A stretch of 11,208 nucleotides of DNA from Opitutia bacterium UBA4654 (GTDB lineage Bacteria > Verrucomicrobiota > Verrucomicrobiia > Opitutales > Intestinicryptomonadaceae): the NCBI GenBank assembly GCA_002405555.1, contig DHMA01000045.1:1-11208 (forward strand). The letters are read 5' to 3'. The translations under genes and the position numbers were made by a program. This document shows, one piece after another, positions 1 to 5,918 of this stretch (positions within the stretch are counted from its first letter, which is position 1; every line of letters starts with the position of its first letter). The notes below the pieces were generated by a model. It ran no database searches and had not been told where the DNA came from. It saw nothing but the letters and a program-made list of their open reading frames with translations.

Positions 1-1
1 A

Positions 2-169
2 AATGACAAGGCCGCCTATCCGCCTTCCGGGCAAGCCGCGCAGAAGGAAACCGGCTATTGGCTGTCTAAAACGGGCAAGCGGCATAACTCGTCTTGCCGT
101 TATTACAAGTGCAAGGGGCGTCCATGTTCCAAAGACGAGGGTGTTGCCTGCAAAGTTTGCAAAGGTTAG
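2..169 (+). CDS. C-terminal part of a Cys-rich protein with a W/RHN/Cys5 tail (5' end outside the window)
   Basis: This reading frame enters from the left edge with no start in view and gives 55 residues before TAG at 167-169. The first 16 visible residues look like a low-complexity linker (Ala, Gln, Pro, Lys). A compact motif follows: GYWL (18-21), RHN (27-29), CRYY (32-35), then Cys37, Cys42, Cys50 and Cys53, ending in KVCKG. Five cysteines and one histidine in 26 residues suggest a small metal-binding knuckle or a disulfide-stabilised tail. From memory, tails of the form YWL-x-RHN-x-C-YY-x-G-x-C-x-G-x-C-x2-C recur at the C termini of otherwise unrelated Verrucomicrobiota and Planctomycetes proteins, some of them nuclease-like. 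The function of this protein cannot be told because its main domain is missing. The spaced cysteines make coding in this frame much more likely than in the overlapping longer frame. Confidence 0.75.
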   Translation, partial: NDKAAYPPSGQAAQKETGYWLSKTGKRHNSSCRYYKCKGRPCSKDEGVACKVCKG

Positions 170-258
170 GTTTGTTGTCTCTTTGGGGTTGTACGCTTTA
201 AGGCAATTCGGCGCAAGAGTTATATGCTTTTTCCCGATAGACGGTGGCGGTTGGGCTT
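170..258. other. Convergent intergenic gap, no clear terminator
   Basis: These 89 bases separate the end of the Cys-rich gene on the plus strand from the end of nnr on the minus strand. Both transcripts should stop here. There is a T-run at 228-232, but I found no stem of five or more pairs in front of it in either direction. Termination may be factor-dependent or may lie inside a neighbouring gene. No small ORF with a credible start was seen. Confidence 0.5.
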
Positions 259-1785
259 CTATTTATGCGGGGAGATTGCGCGGGGGAGGTAATGGGGGAG
301 GTCGCTTGTGGCGAGCGCCGTTTCTCCGAGTTCCGTTGCCGCCGTTTCCGCCGCGAGTCCGAGCCACATTGAAGCCTGTGTGCCCGCCGTTATTGCGTCG
401 TTTTTCAACGCCTTATTTGCGAGCAATGCTCCCGAAATCCCCGCGAGAATATCGCCGCTCCCCGCGCGGGCGAGGGCGGGGCAGCCGCGCGTTTGCATTA
501 TGATTGTCCTGCCGTCGGAAATTCTCGTTGCCGACGATTTCAATGCGATTGCGCACTTATATTTTTTGCAGGCGTCGAGCAATGACGCGTTGGAGGCGTC
601 GGGGGCGAGCCGCAGAATTTCTCCCTCGTGGGGTGTCAGCAATGCGGGCGCGTTGCGTGTTGGCAGAATTTTTACTATCGGTTCGCGTATTGCGTCGGCG
701 TCGAGCGCTGCGGGCAGCTCGGGGTTGAGCCGCAGGATTTCTCCTACGAGCGCCTGTGTTTCGGGCGAATCGGAGAGTCCGCAGCCTGCGAGCAATGCGC
801 TTGCCGCGCCGAGTCTGTCGCGCACGAGTCCGAGCGCGTCGAGCGCGATAGCTCCCGATTCGTCTTCGGGGCAGCCGACCCAGATTGCGGACGGTTCCGC
901 CGCCGCGAATGCGGGCGCGAGCGATTCGGGCACGAAGCTTGAAACGAGTCCCGCGCCTGCGCGGAGCGCAGCGCGTGTTGCGAGCATTGCCGCCCCGGGG
1001 TATTTGCGCGAGCCTGCGACGATAAACAGGTGTCCGAATGTGCGTTTATCTGAGATTGCGGGTCGCAGGGTGTTTGCGAAGCGGAGAATGTCGGGGCGGG
1101 CGATTCTAATTGCCGCGCTGTCGAAAGGCGCGGGGGTGTCGAAAAATCCGATATCGACGTATCTGATTCTGCCCGCGCATTCGCGGTTGTGCGGCATGAA
1201 CAAAACGTCTTTTGCGATGCCCGTAGCGTAGGTTGCGTCGGCGCGGAACACGCATTCCTGCGGAGTATCCGCCGCGCCCGACGGAATGTCTATCGAGATT
1301 TTCATGTCGGCGCGGACTGTGTTTGCGGCGCGGATTTTCTCCGCCGCCGACTCCCTCAGCGGCGGTGTGAAGCTCATTCCCAGAATGCCGTCGATTGCGA
1401 GGTCGAACTCCCGCGAGGTGTCGATTTCCGCGCCGATTTCGAGTTCGGGAAATTTTTTTGCGAGCGCGTCGAGAGCCTTTTTTGTATTCGGCTTCATTTT
1501 TGCGGTGTCGCCGCAAATGACGGCGATTTTAGGCGACGCTGATTTTTCCGCGATTGCGGAGAGGGCAATCAGGGCGTCGCCGCCGTTGTGTCCGCTTCCG
1601 GCGAATGCGAGCAGTTTGGGAGAGCTCGGCAGGCGCGCGCCGAATTCGCGCAGAAATTCCCGCGCGACTCCCGTTCCCGCCTTTTGCATGGCGGAAAAAG
1701 ACGCGTTGTCGGAGTCTCCGAGCAGGGCGGCTTCGAGCCGTTTTGCGTCGGCGCAGGAGAGTATTGGGTGGGAGATTTTTTCCAT
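259..1785 (-). CDS. nnr: Bifunctional NAD(P)H-hydrate epimerase / ADP-dependent NAD(P)H-hydrate dehydratase
   Basis: This cytosolic cofactor-repair enzyme of 508 residues has both classic domains in one chain. The N-terminal YjeF_N domain (about 1-225) epimerises R- and S-NAD(P)H hydrate. It shows SGHNGGDAL at 64-72 (family GxGNNGGDGL), IDGILGMSFTPPLR at 131-144 (family DxLFGTGLxxPL) and DIPSG at 166-170. The C-terminal ribokinase-like domain (about 235-508) dehydrates the S form using ADP. It shows VAGSRKYPGAA at 256-266, LDADAI at 361-366, TPHEGE at 384-389 and the catalytic loop GSGDILAG at 442-449, with Asp445 as the expected base. Length is normal for the fused form. The ATG is 3 nt beyond the acpS stop with no Shine-Dalgarno sequence, so translation is probably coupled. 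Ala71 replaces a usual Gly in the first motif, which is a mild change. The assignment is secure. Confidence 0.96.
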   Translation of the reverse strand: MEKISHPILSCADAKRLEAALLGDSDNASFSAMQKAGTGVAREFLREFGARLPSSPKLLAFAGSGHNGGDALIALSAIAEKSASPKIAVICGDTAKMKPNTKKALDALAKKFPELEIGAEIDTSREFDLAIDGILGMSFTPPLRESAAEKIRAANTVRADMKISIDIPSGAADTPQECVFRADATYATGIAKDVLFMPHNRECAGRIRYVDIGFFDTPAPFDSAAIRIARPDILRFANTLRPAISDKRTFGHLFIVAGSRKYPGAAMLATRAALRAGAGLVSSFVPESLAPAFAAAEPSAIWVGCPEDESGAIALDALGLVRDRLGAASALLAGCGLSDSPETQALVGEILRLNPELPAALDADAIREPIVKILPTRNAPALLTPHEGEILRLAPDASNASLLDACKKYKCAIALKSSATRISDGRTIIMQTRGCPALARAGSGDILAGISGALLANKALKNDAITAGTQASMWLGLAAETAATELGETALATSDLPHYLPRAISPHK

Positions 1786-1788
1786 TGT

Positions 1789-2193
1789 TCAGCGTGATGC
1801 TACGGCGAACGCGATTGCGTATTCCTTCAAGTGCGAGACGCTCACGAGCATTTTAGACGCGCCGAGTTTTGCGAGCGCGGCGCGTGCGGCGTCGTCGAGC
1901 ACTGCGCGGGGCGCGCCGAGTTCGTCGTTTTCAATCGACAGGCTTTTGAGCGTGATTTCCCCGCGCAGTCCCGTTCCGAGCGCTTTTGCCATTGCCTCTT
2001 TTGCGGCGAATCTTGCGGCGAAGCGCAGGGCGGCGTCGGGGCGTGCGGCGCAGTATTTTATTTCGGCGTCGGTGAACGTTTTTTTCAGGAAGGCGTCGCC
2101 GTACTGTTCGAGCATTTTCGAAATGCGGGCGACGTCGGCGATGTCGGTGCCGACGCCCGCGACGCCTCCCGCGTCCTGCAAGTTAGCGGGCAT
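1789..2193 (-). CDS. acpS: Holo-[acyl-carrier-protein] synthase (4'-phosphopantetheinyl transferase)
   Basis: AcpS moves phosphopantetheine from CoA to the serine of apo-ACP, switching on fatty acid synthesis. The 134-residue protein has the two signature regions. GVGTDIADVARI at 13-24 carries the Mg2+-binding Asp17. RFAAKEAMAKALGTG at 61-75 carries the second acidic ligand, Glu66. The family's closing strand is SVSHLKEYAIAFA at 118-130. Most family members begin a few residues before the GTDI motif, whereas this one has about a dozen extra N-terminal residues (MPANLQDAGGVAG). The ATG is still preferred because an AAGGAA ribosome site sits 7 nt upstream and no better start lies between it and the motif. 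The start overlaps the end of pdxJ by 11 nt. The pdxJ-acpS pairing is also found in E. coli and supports both calls. Confidence 0.96.
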   Translation of the reverse strand: MPANLQDAGGVAGVGTDIADVARISKMLEQYGDAFLKKTFTDAEIKYCAARPDAALRFAARFAAKEAMAKALGTGLRGEITLKSLSIENDELGAPRAVLDDAARAALAKLGASKMLVSVSHLKEYAIAFAVASR

Positions 2194-2938
2194 TTATAAG
2201 TTCCTTCATTTCGGCGACGGCGCGTTCCGTTCCCACAAGGAGCGCGCGCGACATGATGGTGTGCCCGATGTTGAGTTCGTTGAAATCAGCCGCGCGGAGA
2301 AGTTCGCCGACGTTGCGGTAGTTTATGCCGTGCCCCGAGTTTACTGTGAGTCCCAGCGATTTTGCGAAGTCCCGCGCGGCGGCTATGCGTTTGAGTTCGG
2401 CGTTGCGTTTTTCAACGTTGCCCCACACGTTTGCGTATGCGCCCGTGTGGAGTTCGACAGTGGGCGCTCCGATTTCCGCGGCAACCCTGATTTGTTCGGC
2501 TTCGGGGTCGATGAAAATCGAGCAGATTATTCCCTTTTTCGAAAGCGTTTCGACGGCGCGGGCGGTTCTGTATTTGATGTCGGGGTCGAGCAGGTTGACG
2601 CCGCCCTCGGTTGTGACTTCGCGGCGGTTTTCGGGAACGAGGCACGCGTAGTCGGGCAAAATTTCCGTCGCGAATTTAACAATCTCCTCCGAGCACGCCA
2701 TTTCGAGGTTGAGCTTTGTGGCGATTTTTCTGCGCAGTTCGGCGATGTCGGCGTCCTGCATGTGGCGTCTGTCCTCGCGCAGGTGGGCGGTGATTGAGTC
2801 CGCGCCGCCGCGTTCCGCCGCGAGCGCGATTTCCGCGGGGTTCGGTTCGACTATTACGTCGGGATTGTCCAGCGATTCGCGGTAGCGCGCCTGTCTGAGC
2901 GTTGCGCTGTGGTCGATGTTTACTCCGAGTTTTGTCAT
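2183..2938 (-). CDS. pdxJ: Pyridoxine 5'-phosphate synthase
   Basis: PdxJ condenses 1-deoxy-D-xylulose 5-phosphate with 3-amino-2-oxopropyl phosphate to form pyridoxine 5'-phosphate, the ring-closing step of the DXP-dependent vitamin B6 pathway. The 251-residue TIM-barrel protein carries nearly every family landmark: NIDHSATLRQAR at 7-18, HLREDRRH at 52-59, NLEM at 77-80, VPENRREVTTEGG at 101-113, ELHTGAYAN at 162-170, NSGHG at 200-204 and NIGH at 223-226. Length is close to the usual 240-250. The start follows an AAAGGGA ribosome site by 6 nt and the gene begins 13 nt after the trkH stop. Its presence implies the DXP-dependent route rather than the PdxS/PdxT route. No other pdx gene is in the window. 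Confidence 0.98.
   Translation of the reverse strand: MTKLGVNIDHSATLRQARYRESLDNPDVIVEPNPAEIALAAERGGADSITAHLREDRRHMQDADIAELRRKIATKLNLEMACSEEIVKFATEILPDYACLVPENRREVTTEGGVNLLDPDIKYRTARAVETLSKKGIICSIFIDPEAEQIRVAAEIGAPTVELHTGAYANVWGNVEKRNAELKRIAAARDFAKSLGLTVNSGHGINYRNVGELLRAADFNELNIGHTIMSRALLVGTERAVAEMKELINAR
2201..2206 (-). promoter_or_regulatory. Ribosome binding site of acpS inside the end of pdxJ
   Basis: The minus strand reads AAGGAA within the last codons of pdxJ, 7 nt before the acpS ATG at 2191-2193. It decides the acpS start in favour of the overlapping ATG, although this adds a short N-terminal extension compared with most AcpS proteins. Confidence 0.6.
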
Positions 2939-2944
2939 GGTATT

Positions 2945-2951
2945 TCCCTTT
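2945..2951 (-). promoter_or_regulatory. Ribosome binding site of pdxJ
   Basis: The minus strand reads AAAGGGA here, 6 nt before the pdxJ ATG, inside the 13-nt gap after trkH. It suggests that pdxJ is initiated independently rather than only by coupling to trkH. Confidence 0.6.
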
Positions 2952-4430
2952 CTATTGAAATTTTTTCCAGAGCGACGGTAGGAACAGCACGAGTATTGCG
3001 TAGAATTCGAGACGTCCTGTAATCATTAAAAATGCCGAAATTATTTTCGACGAGTCTCCGAAAAAGCCGAAATTTTTCGACGGCCCGACCTCCGCGAACC
3101 CAGGCCCTATGTTGTTCAGGCACGCGATTGCCGCCGACAGTGTGCCCTCCAACGACATGTCGGGTTCGAGAATTGCAAGCAGCACCGTGGCGCAGAGGGA
3201 CAGCCCGAAAAATATTGCGCAGTGCGAGAGCACGCTTTTGATGTCGGAGTCGTCGAGGCTTTTGCCGTTGACGGAGATATTTCTCACGACTCTCGGCCGG
3301 AACGATTTTTCAACCTCGTTGCATGCTATCTTGAACGCCGCGACCGCGCGCGAGACTTTCAGCCCGCCCGACGTCGAGCCTGCGCAGCCGCCTATTATTA
3401 TCAGCACGAAAAATATTGCGTGCGTTGCGGGAAGCCACGTTCCGTAGTCTATTCCCGCAAAGCCCGTTGTTGTCATCAGCGAGACGGATTCGAACGCCGC
3501 CTTTGTAATCGCCTCTCCCCAGTCGGACGCCGAGCGGAAGTCTTGCGCTATGAACGCCGCGACCGCCGCAGTCGATACGAGCAGTATTGCCGAGTATGTC
3601 CGAAACTCCGTGTTCGACGCCAGTTTTTTGAAGTCGCCGCCGATTGCCGCAAGCATCGGCATAAAGCTCACGCCGCCGACGAACATGAAGAACGTCGTCG
3701 CCCAGTAGACCGCGTTGCTGTCGTAGTGCGCCATGCCGTTTTCGTACACGCTGAATCCGCCCGTTGCGACCGCCGAGAACATGTGGCAGACGCCGTCGAA
3801 CCAGCCCATTCCGCAGAGCTTGAACGCTGCAAGGCACAGCGCGGAGACGCCGAGGTAGAGCGCGAGTATTTTGAAAATTCCGCTTTGTATGCGGGCGGTT
3901 TCTATGCCGCCGCCCGCGTTTGCGCTCGATTCGCTTGCGTACAGAATCCTTCCGCCCGACCCCATGAACGAGAGAATCGCCACGAAGAACACGAGCACTC
4001 CCATGCCGCCAATCCAGTGCGACAGGCAGCGCCAGAACATCAGGCTGTGTGGGAAGTCGGCAAAGCTCGAAAACACGCTTGAGCCTGTTGTGGTAAGCCC
4101 GCTTGTTGATTCGAAAAACGCGTCTGGGAATCCGCAGCCCAAAATCAGCGCGTAGGGCAGGCTTCCGACGGCGGACGCGATAATCCAGCCGAGCCCCACG
4201 ACGCACATCGCCTCTTTTTTGAAGAGTTTTTTCGGCGCGTTGCGGCTCGGCAGGTATAGGGCGAACGCGAGCATTACGCAGAGCGCGATTACGCATATCC
4301 ACGACGGCATTGCCTCGCTTTCGAGCGGCGACGCCCCGTAGAGCAGCGACACCCCCGTGCACGCCGAAAACGCCAGCGCCATGACCCACAGCACCATCGA
4401 GAGCATCTTGAATATGATAGAGTAGTTCAT
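2952..4430 (-). CDS. trkH: Trk-type potassium uptake protein, translocating subunit TrkH
   Basis: This 492-residue inner-membrane protein is the K+ pathway of the Trk system. It keeps the four-repeat pore architecture. The four selectivity-filter loops are TTTGSS at 113-118, ATGGFS at 222-227, TTTGF at 320-324 and NNIGPGF at 439-445. The intramembrane gating-loop region GCAGSTSGGLK at 348-358 and the C-terminal GRLE (472-475), followed by a hydrophobic segment ending in LWKKFQ, are typical. Hydrophobic stretches near 7-30, 43-61, 77-100, 142-156, 185-205, 241-265, 280-297, 336-350, 402-420 and 464-486 fit the expected topology of about ten helices. Its ATG directly follows the trkA stop codon (0 nt), a junction that favours translational coupling and roughly balanced synthesis of the two subunits. 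The protein lies in the size range of TrkH/TrkG. Confidence 0.97.
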   Translation of the reverse strand: MNYSIIFKMLSMVLWVMALAFSACTGVSLLYGASPLESEAMPSWICVIALCVMLAFALYLPSRNAPKKLFKKEAMCVVGLGWIIASAVGSLPYALILGCGFPDAFFESTSGLTTTGSSVFSSFADFPHSLMFWRCLSHWIGGMGVLVFFVAILSFMGSGGRILYASESSANAGGGIETARIQSGIFKILALYLGVSALCLAAFKLCGMGWFDGVCHMFSAVATGGFSVYENGMAHYDSNAVYWATTFFMFVGGVSFMPMLAAIGGDFKKLASNTEFRTYSAILLVSTAAVAAFIAQDFRSASDWGEAITKAAFESVSLMTTTGFAGIDYGTWLPATHAIFFVLIIIGGCAGSTSGGLKVSRAVAAFKIACNEVEKSFRPRVVRNISVNGKSLDDSDIKSVLSHCAIFFGLSLCATVLLAILEPDMSLEGTLSAAIACLNNIGPGFAEVGPSKNFGFFGDSSKIISAFLMITGRLEFYAILVLFLPSLWKKFQ

Positions 4431-5780
4431 TTATCTGAACATAGCCGCCACTTCGCCGATTTTCTCCTTTTCGAGAATGAGAATGAGTCTGTCGCCGCTT
4501 TCGACGACGTCGTTTGCCCCGGGAACTTTTGCGTCGGTATCGTTTACGATTGCCGCTATTATGCACGCGGGCGGAAGTTTGAGGTTTTTTACCGACTGCC
4601 CGCAAGCCGCGCTCTTTTCCGACACTTTAAGCTCTATGAATTCTACCGCGCCGCCTTTGAGCGCGCCCACCACTGCGAAGTCTCTGTTGGCGACGTATTT
4701 TTTGATTTCGTCGGCGGTAACGCGGCGGGGGGAGGCGTCGGCGGTGATGTTGAGGAAGCCGCTGATGTTGCGCAGAACCTGCTCGTAGTCGGGCTTGTTG
4801 ATTACCAGTTCGACATATTTTGCGCCGAGCTTTTTTGCCTGAATGGAGGTCATGACGTTTTCCTCGTCGTCTTTCGTGCAGGCTATGAAGTAGTCGGCGT
4901 CGCCTATCTGCTCCTCTTCGAGAAGCCGCAGGGACGTTGCGCTGCCGTTGATTACCGTGACCGACGGGAACTGTTCGGCGATTTCGCGGCATTTGTCGAG
5001 GTCGGGCTCTATGACCCTGATTTTGAAGCGGTAGTTCGAGAGTCTGCGGATTACCGAAATCGCCGTTTCCGTCGCGCCGTTGAGGACTATCCTCACGCTT
5101 TCCGAGTTGCGTTCCGAAGAGAACGTTCCTCGGTGTTTCAAAATGCTGTCGGGCGTGCCGATGAGGGTGATTTTGTCGCCGCGTTCGAGCACGGTGTCGG
5201 CGGTCGGAACGTAGAGTTTGTCGCCGCGTTCGACATAGCCGATTTTCACGGCGGGGTCGAGCTTGATGTCTCGCAGGCGTTTGCCCTCCGCCTTTGCGCC
5301 CTCCGAAATTTCGGTTTCCTGCAATTCAATCTGTCCGCGCGCGAAGTCTTCGACCGCCATTCTTTCGGGGTTGCGGACGTGTTTTGCAAGCTCCACGGCG
5401 GTAAGAGCTTCGGGGTTTATGAGAATGTCTATGCCGAACTGCTTTTGGTAGTTTACAAGGGAGTTGTCGGCGTATACCTGGTCGTGAACCCTTGCGATTG
5501 TGGTTTTTGCGCCGAGCTTTTTGCCTATTGCGCAGGCTACGATATTGAGCTGGTCGAAAGCCGTCATCGCCAGCAGGAAGTCGCAGTCCGACACGCCCGC
5601 AAGCGACAGGAATTTTGCCGACGCTCCGTTCCCGCGGATTACCCGCACGTCGAGGTTTTCCTCTATTTCGTCCGCGCGGTCGGTATCGGACTCCAAGAGG
5701 GTGACCCCGTGCCCGTCCTCGCTGAGGACTTGGCAAAGGTAGTGCCCCACGTCTCCTGCTCCGACTATTATTATTTTCAT
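4431..5780 (-). CDS. trkA: Trk system K+ uptake regulatory subunit TrkA (two RCK domains)
   Basis: TrkA is a cytosolic protein that docks on TrkH as a ring and gates it in response to nucleotides. The 449 residues form two RCK halves, each made of a Rossmann-like RCK_N and an RCK_C part. The first half starts with VGAGDVGHYL at 6-15, a full GxGxxG dinucleotide motif, with acidic Glu30 at the end of the second strand. RCK_C1 runs from about 140 to 212 and includes ERGDKITLIG at 199-208. The second half starts near 229 with VRIVLNGATETAISVIRR, where the glycine motif is degraded, so its nucleotide site is probably altered. RCK_C2 ends with ESGDRLILILEKEK at 427-440. The ATG has a weak AGGT ribosome site 4 nt upstream. 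It is the first gene of the minus-strand block, ahead of trkH, the natural partner. Confidence 0.96.
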   Translation of the reverse strand: MKIIIVGAGDVGHYLCQVLSEDGHGVTLLESDTDRADEIEENLDVRVIRGNGASAKFLSLAGVSDCDFLLAMTAFDQLNIVACAIGKKLGAKTTIARVHDQVYADNSLVNYQKQFGIDILINPEALTAVELAKHVRNPERMAVEDFARGQIELQETEISEGAKAEGKRLRDIKLDPAVKIGYVERGDKLYVPTADTVLERGDKITLIGTPDSILKHRGTFSSERNSESVRIVLNGATETAISVIRRLSNYRFKIRVIEPDLDKCREIAEQFPSVTVINGSATSLRLLEEEQIGDADYFIACTKDDEENVMTSIQAKKLGAKYVELVINKPDYEQVLRNISGFLNITADASPRRVTADEIKKYVANRDFAVVGALKGGAVEFIELKVSEKSAACGQSVKNLKLPPACIIAAIVNDTDAKVPGANDVVESGDRLILILEKEKIGEVAAMFR

Positions 5781-5784
5781 ATCT

Positions 5785-5790
5785 ACCTAT
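5785..5790 (-). promoter_or_regulatory. Weak ribosome binding site of trkA
   Basis: Read on the minus strand this is ATAGGT, giving an AGGT core 4 nt before the trkA ATG. It is short and close, but it is the only purine-rich match near that start and supports the chosen ATG. Confidence 0.4.
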
Positions 5791-5854
5791 CGACACTAAC
5801 AGACTTTGCGCGAATAAAAAGCTTTTTTTGGCTTCCCCCGACCTCGGAAAAAAT

Positions 5855-5891
5855 CGCCCGCCGCGTATAATGCGTTTGACAAAAGCGGGCG
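5855..5891. repeat. 7-bp inverted repeat flanking the pyrB promoter boxes
   Basis: CGCCCGC at 5855-5861 and GCGGGCG at 5885-5891 are exact reverse complements separated by 23 nt. The arms enclose both TATAAT and TTGACA, and the right arm lies inside the spacer of the TTGACA/TAGATT pair. This could be a repressor operator or a stem in a longer transcript. In DNA this GC-rich a 7-bp match can also arise by chance. Confidence 0.4.
5866..5871 (+). promoter_or_regulatory. Perfect -10 box (TATAAT) upstream of pyrB
   Basis: The hexamer matches the sigma-70 consensus exactly. Transcription from it would start near 5878 and give a leader of about 40 nt. No good -35 box lies 16-18 nt upstream; the best there, TCGGAA at 5844-5849, matches 3 of 6 bases. 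The site may need an activator or may be incidental. Confidence 0.4.
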
Positions 5892-5903
5892 AAAAAATAG
5901 ATT
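5876..5903 (+). promoter_or_regulatory. Candidate pyrB promoter: TTGACA, 16 nt, TAGATT
   Basis: TTGACA at 5876-5881 is a perfect -35 box. TAGATT at 5898-5903 matches the -10 consensus at 4 of 6 positions with an acceptable 16-nt spacer. Transcription would start near 5910, leaving a leader of only about 9 nt before the ATG at 5919. That fits the lack of a Shine-Dalgarno sequence there, or instead use of the second ATG at 5937. Confidence 0.5.
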
Positions 5904-5918
5904 CGGCGAAAAATTGTC

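Larger units (their letters stand above)
5781..5918. promoter_or_regulatory. Divergent control region between trkA (-) and pyrB (+)
   Basis: This 138-bp AT-richer gap must hold the promoters of both gene blocks. On the plus strand it has a perfect TATAAT (5866-5871), a perfect TTGACA (5876-5881) and a 7-bp inverted repeat around them (5855-5861 and 5885-5891). It also contains the 12-nt palindrome AAAAAGCTTTTT at 5816-5827, nearer trkA. I could not find a good promoter for trkA on the minus strand. No PyrR-type attenuator, with a long leader and terminator hairpin, fits in the space. Confidence 0.7.

Noticed and set aside
203..232. Possible terminator hairpin before the T-run at 228-232
   Set aside because: Only about three base pairs (GCA with TGC) can be formed with a long loop, too weak for an intrinsic terminator.
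3..503. A 166-codon plus-strand frame beginning at the left edge
   Set aside because: It is Arg/Pro-rich and runs through the stop of the Cys-rich gene and into the end of nnr. The neighbouring frame holds the ordered Cys motif.
424..796. Repeated GAGCAATG-like octamers on the plus strand
   Set aside because: The copies are irregularly spaced inside the nnr coding region and are explained by recurring Ala/Leu codons on the other strand, not by a repeat array.
308..1231. A 307-codon plus-strand frame opposite the 3' half of nnr
   Set aside because: It is Ser/Ala-rich without domains, and the strand opposite encodes the conserved dehydratase domain.
1286..2797. A 503-codon open frame on the plus strand
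   Set aside because: It lies antisense across nnr, acpS and pdxJ, all of which have clear family motifs. Its translation is Ala/Ser/Arg/Phe-rich with no domain, as expected from GC-biased codons read backwards.
3310..4605. A 431-codon open frame on the minus strand in another frame of trkH
   Set aside because: The translation is extremely Arg-rich, crosses the trkA/trkH junction and has no hydrophobic segments or motifs. It is a frame shadow of trkH.
5816..5827. Palindrome AAAAAGCTTTTT as a terminator or operator
   Set aside because: It lies upstream of both divergent genes, so it ends no gene. It has no loop and is only an A/T-rich palindrome that may bend DNA. Noted within the control region rather than called as a separate site.
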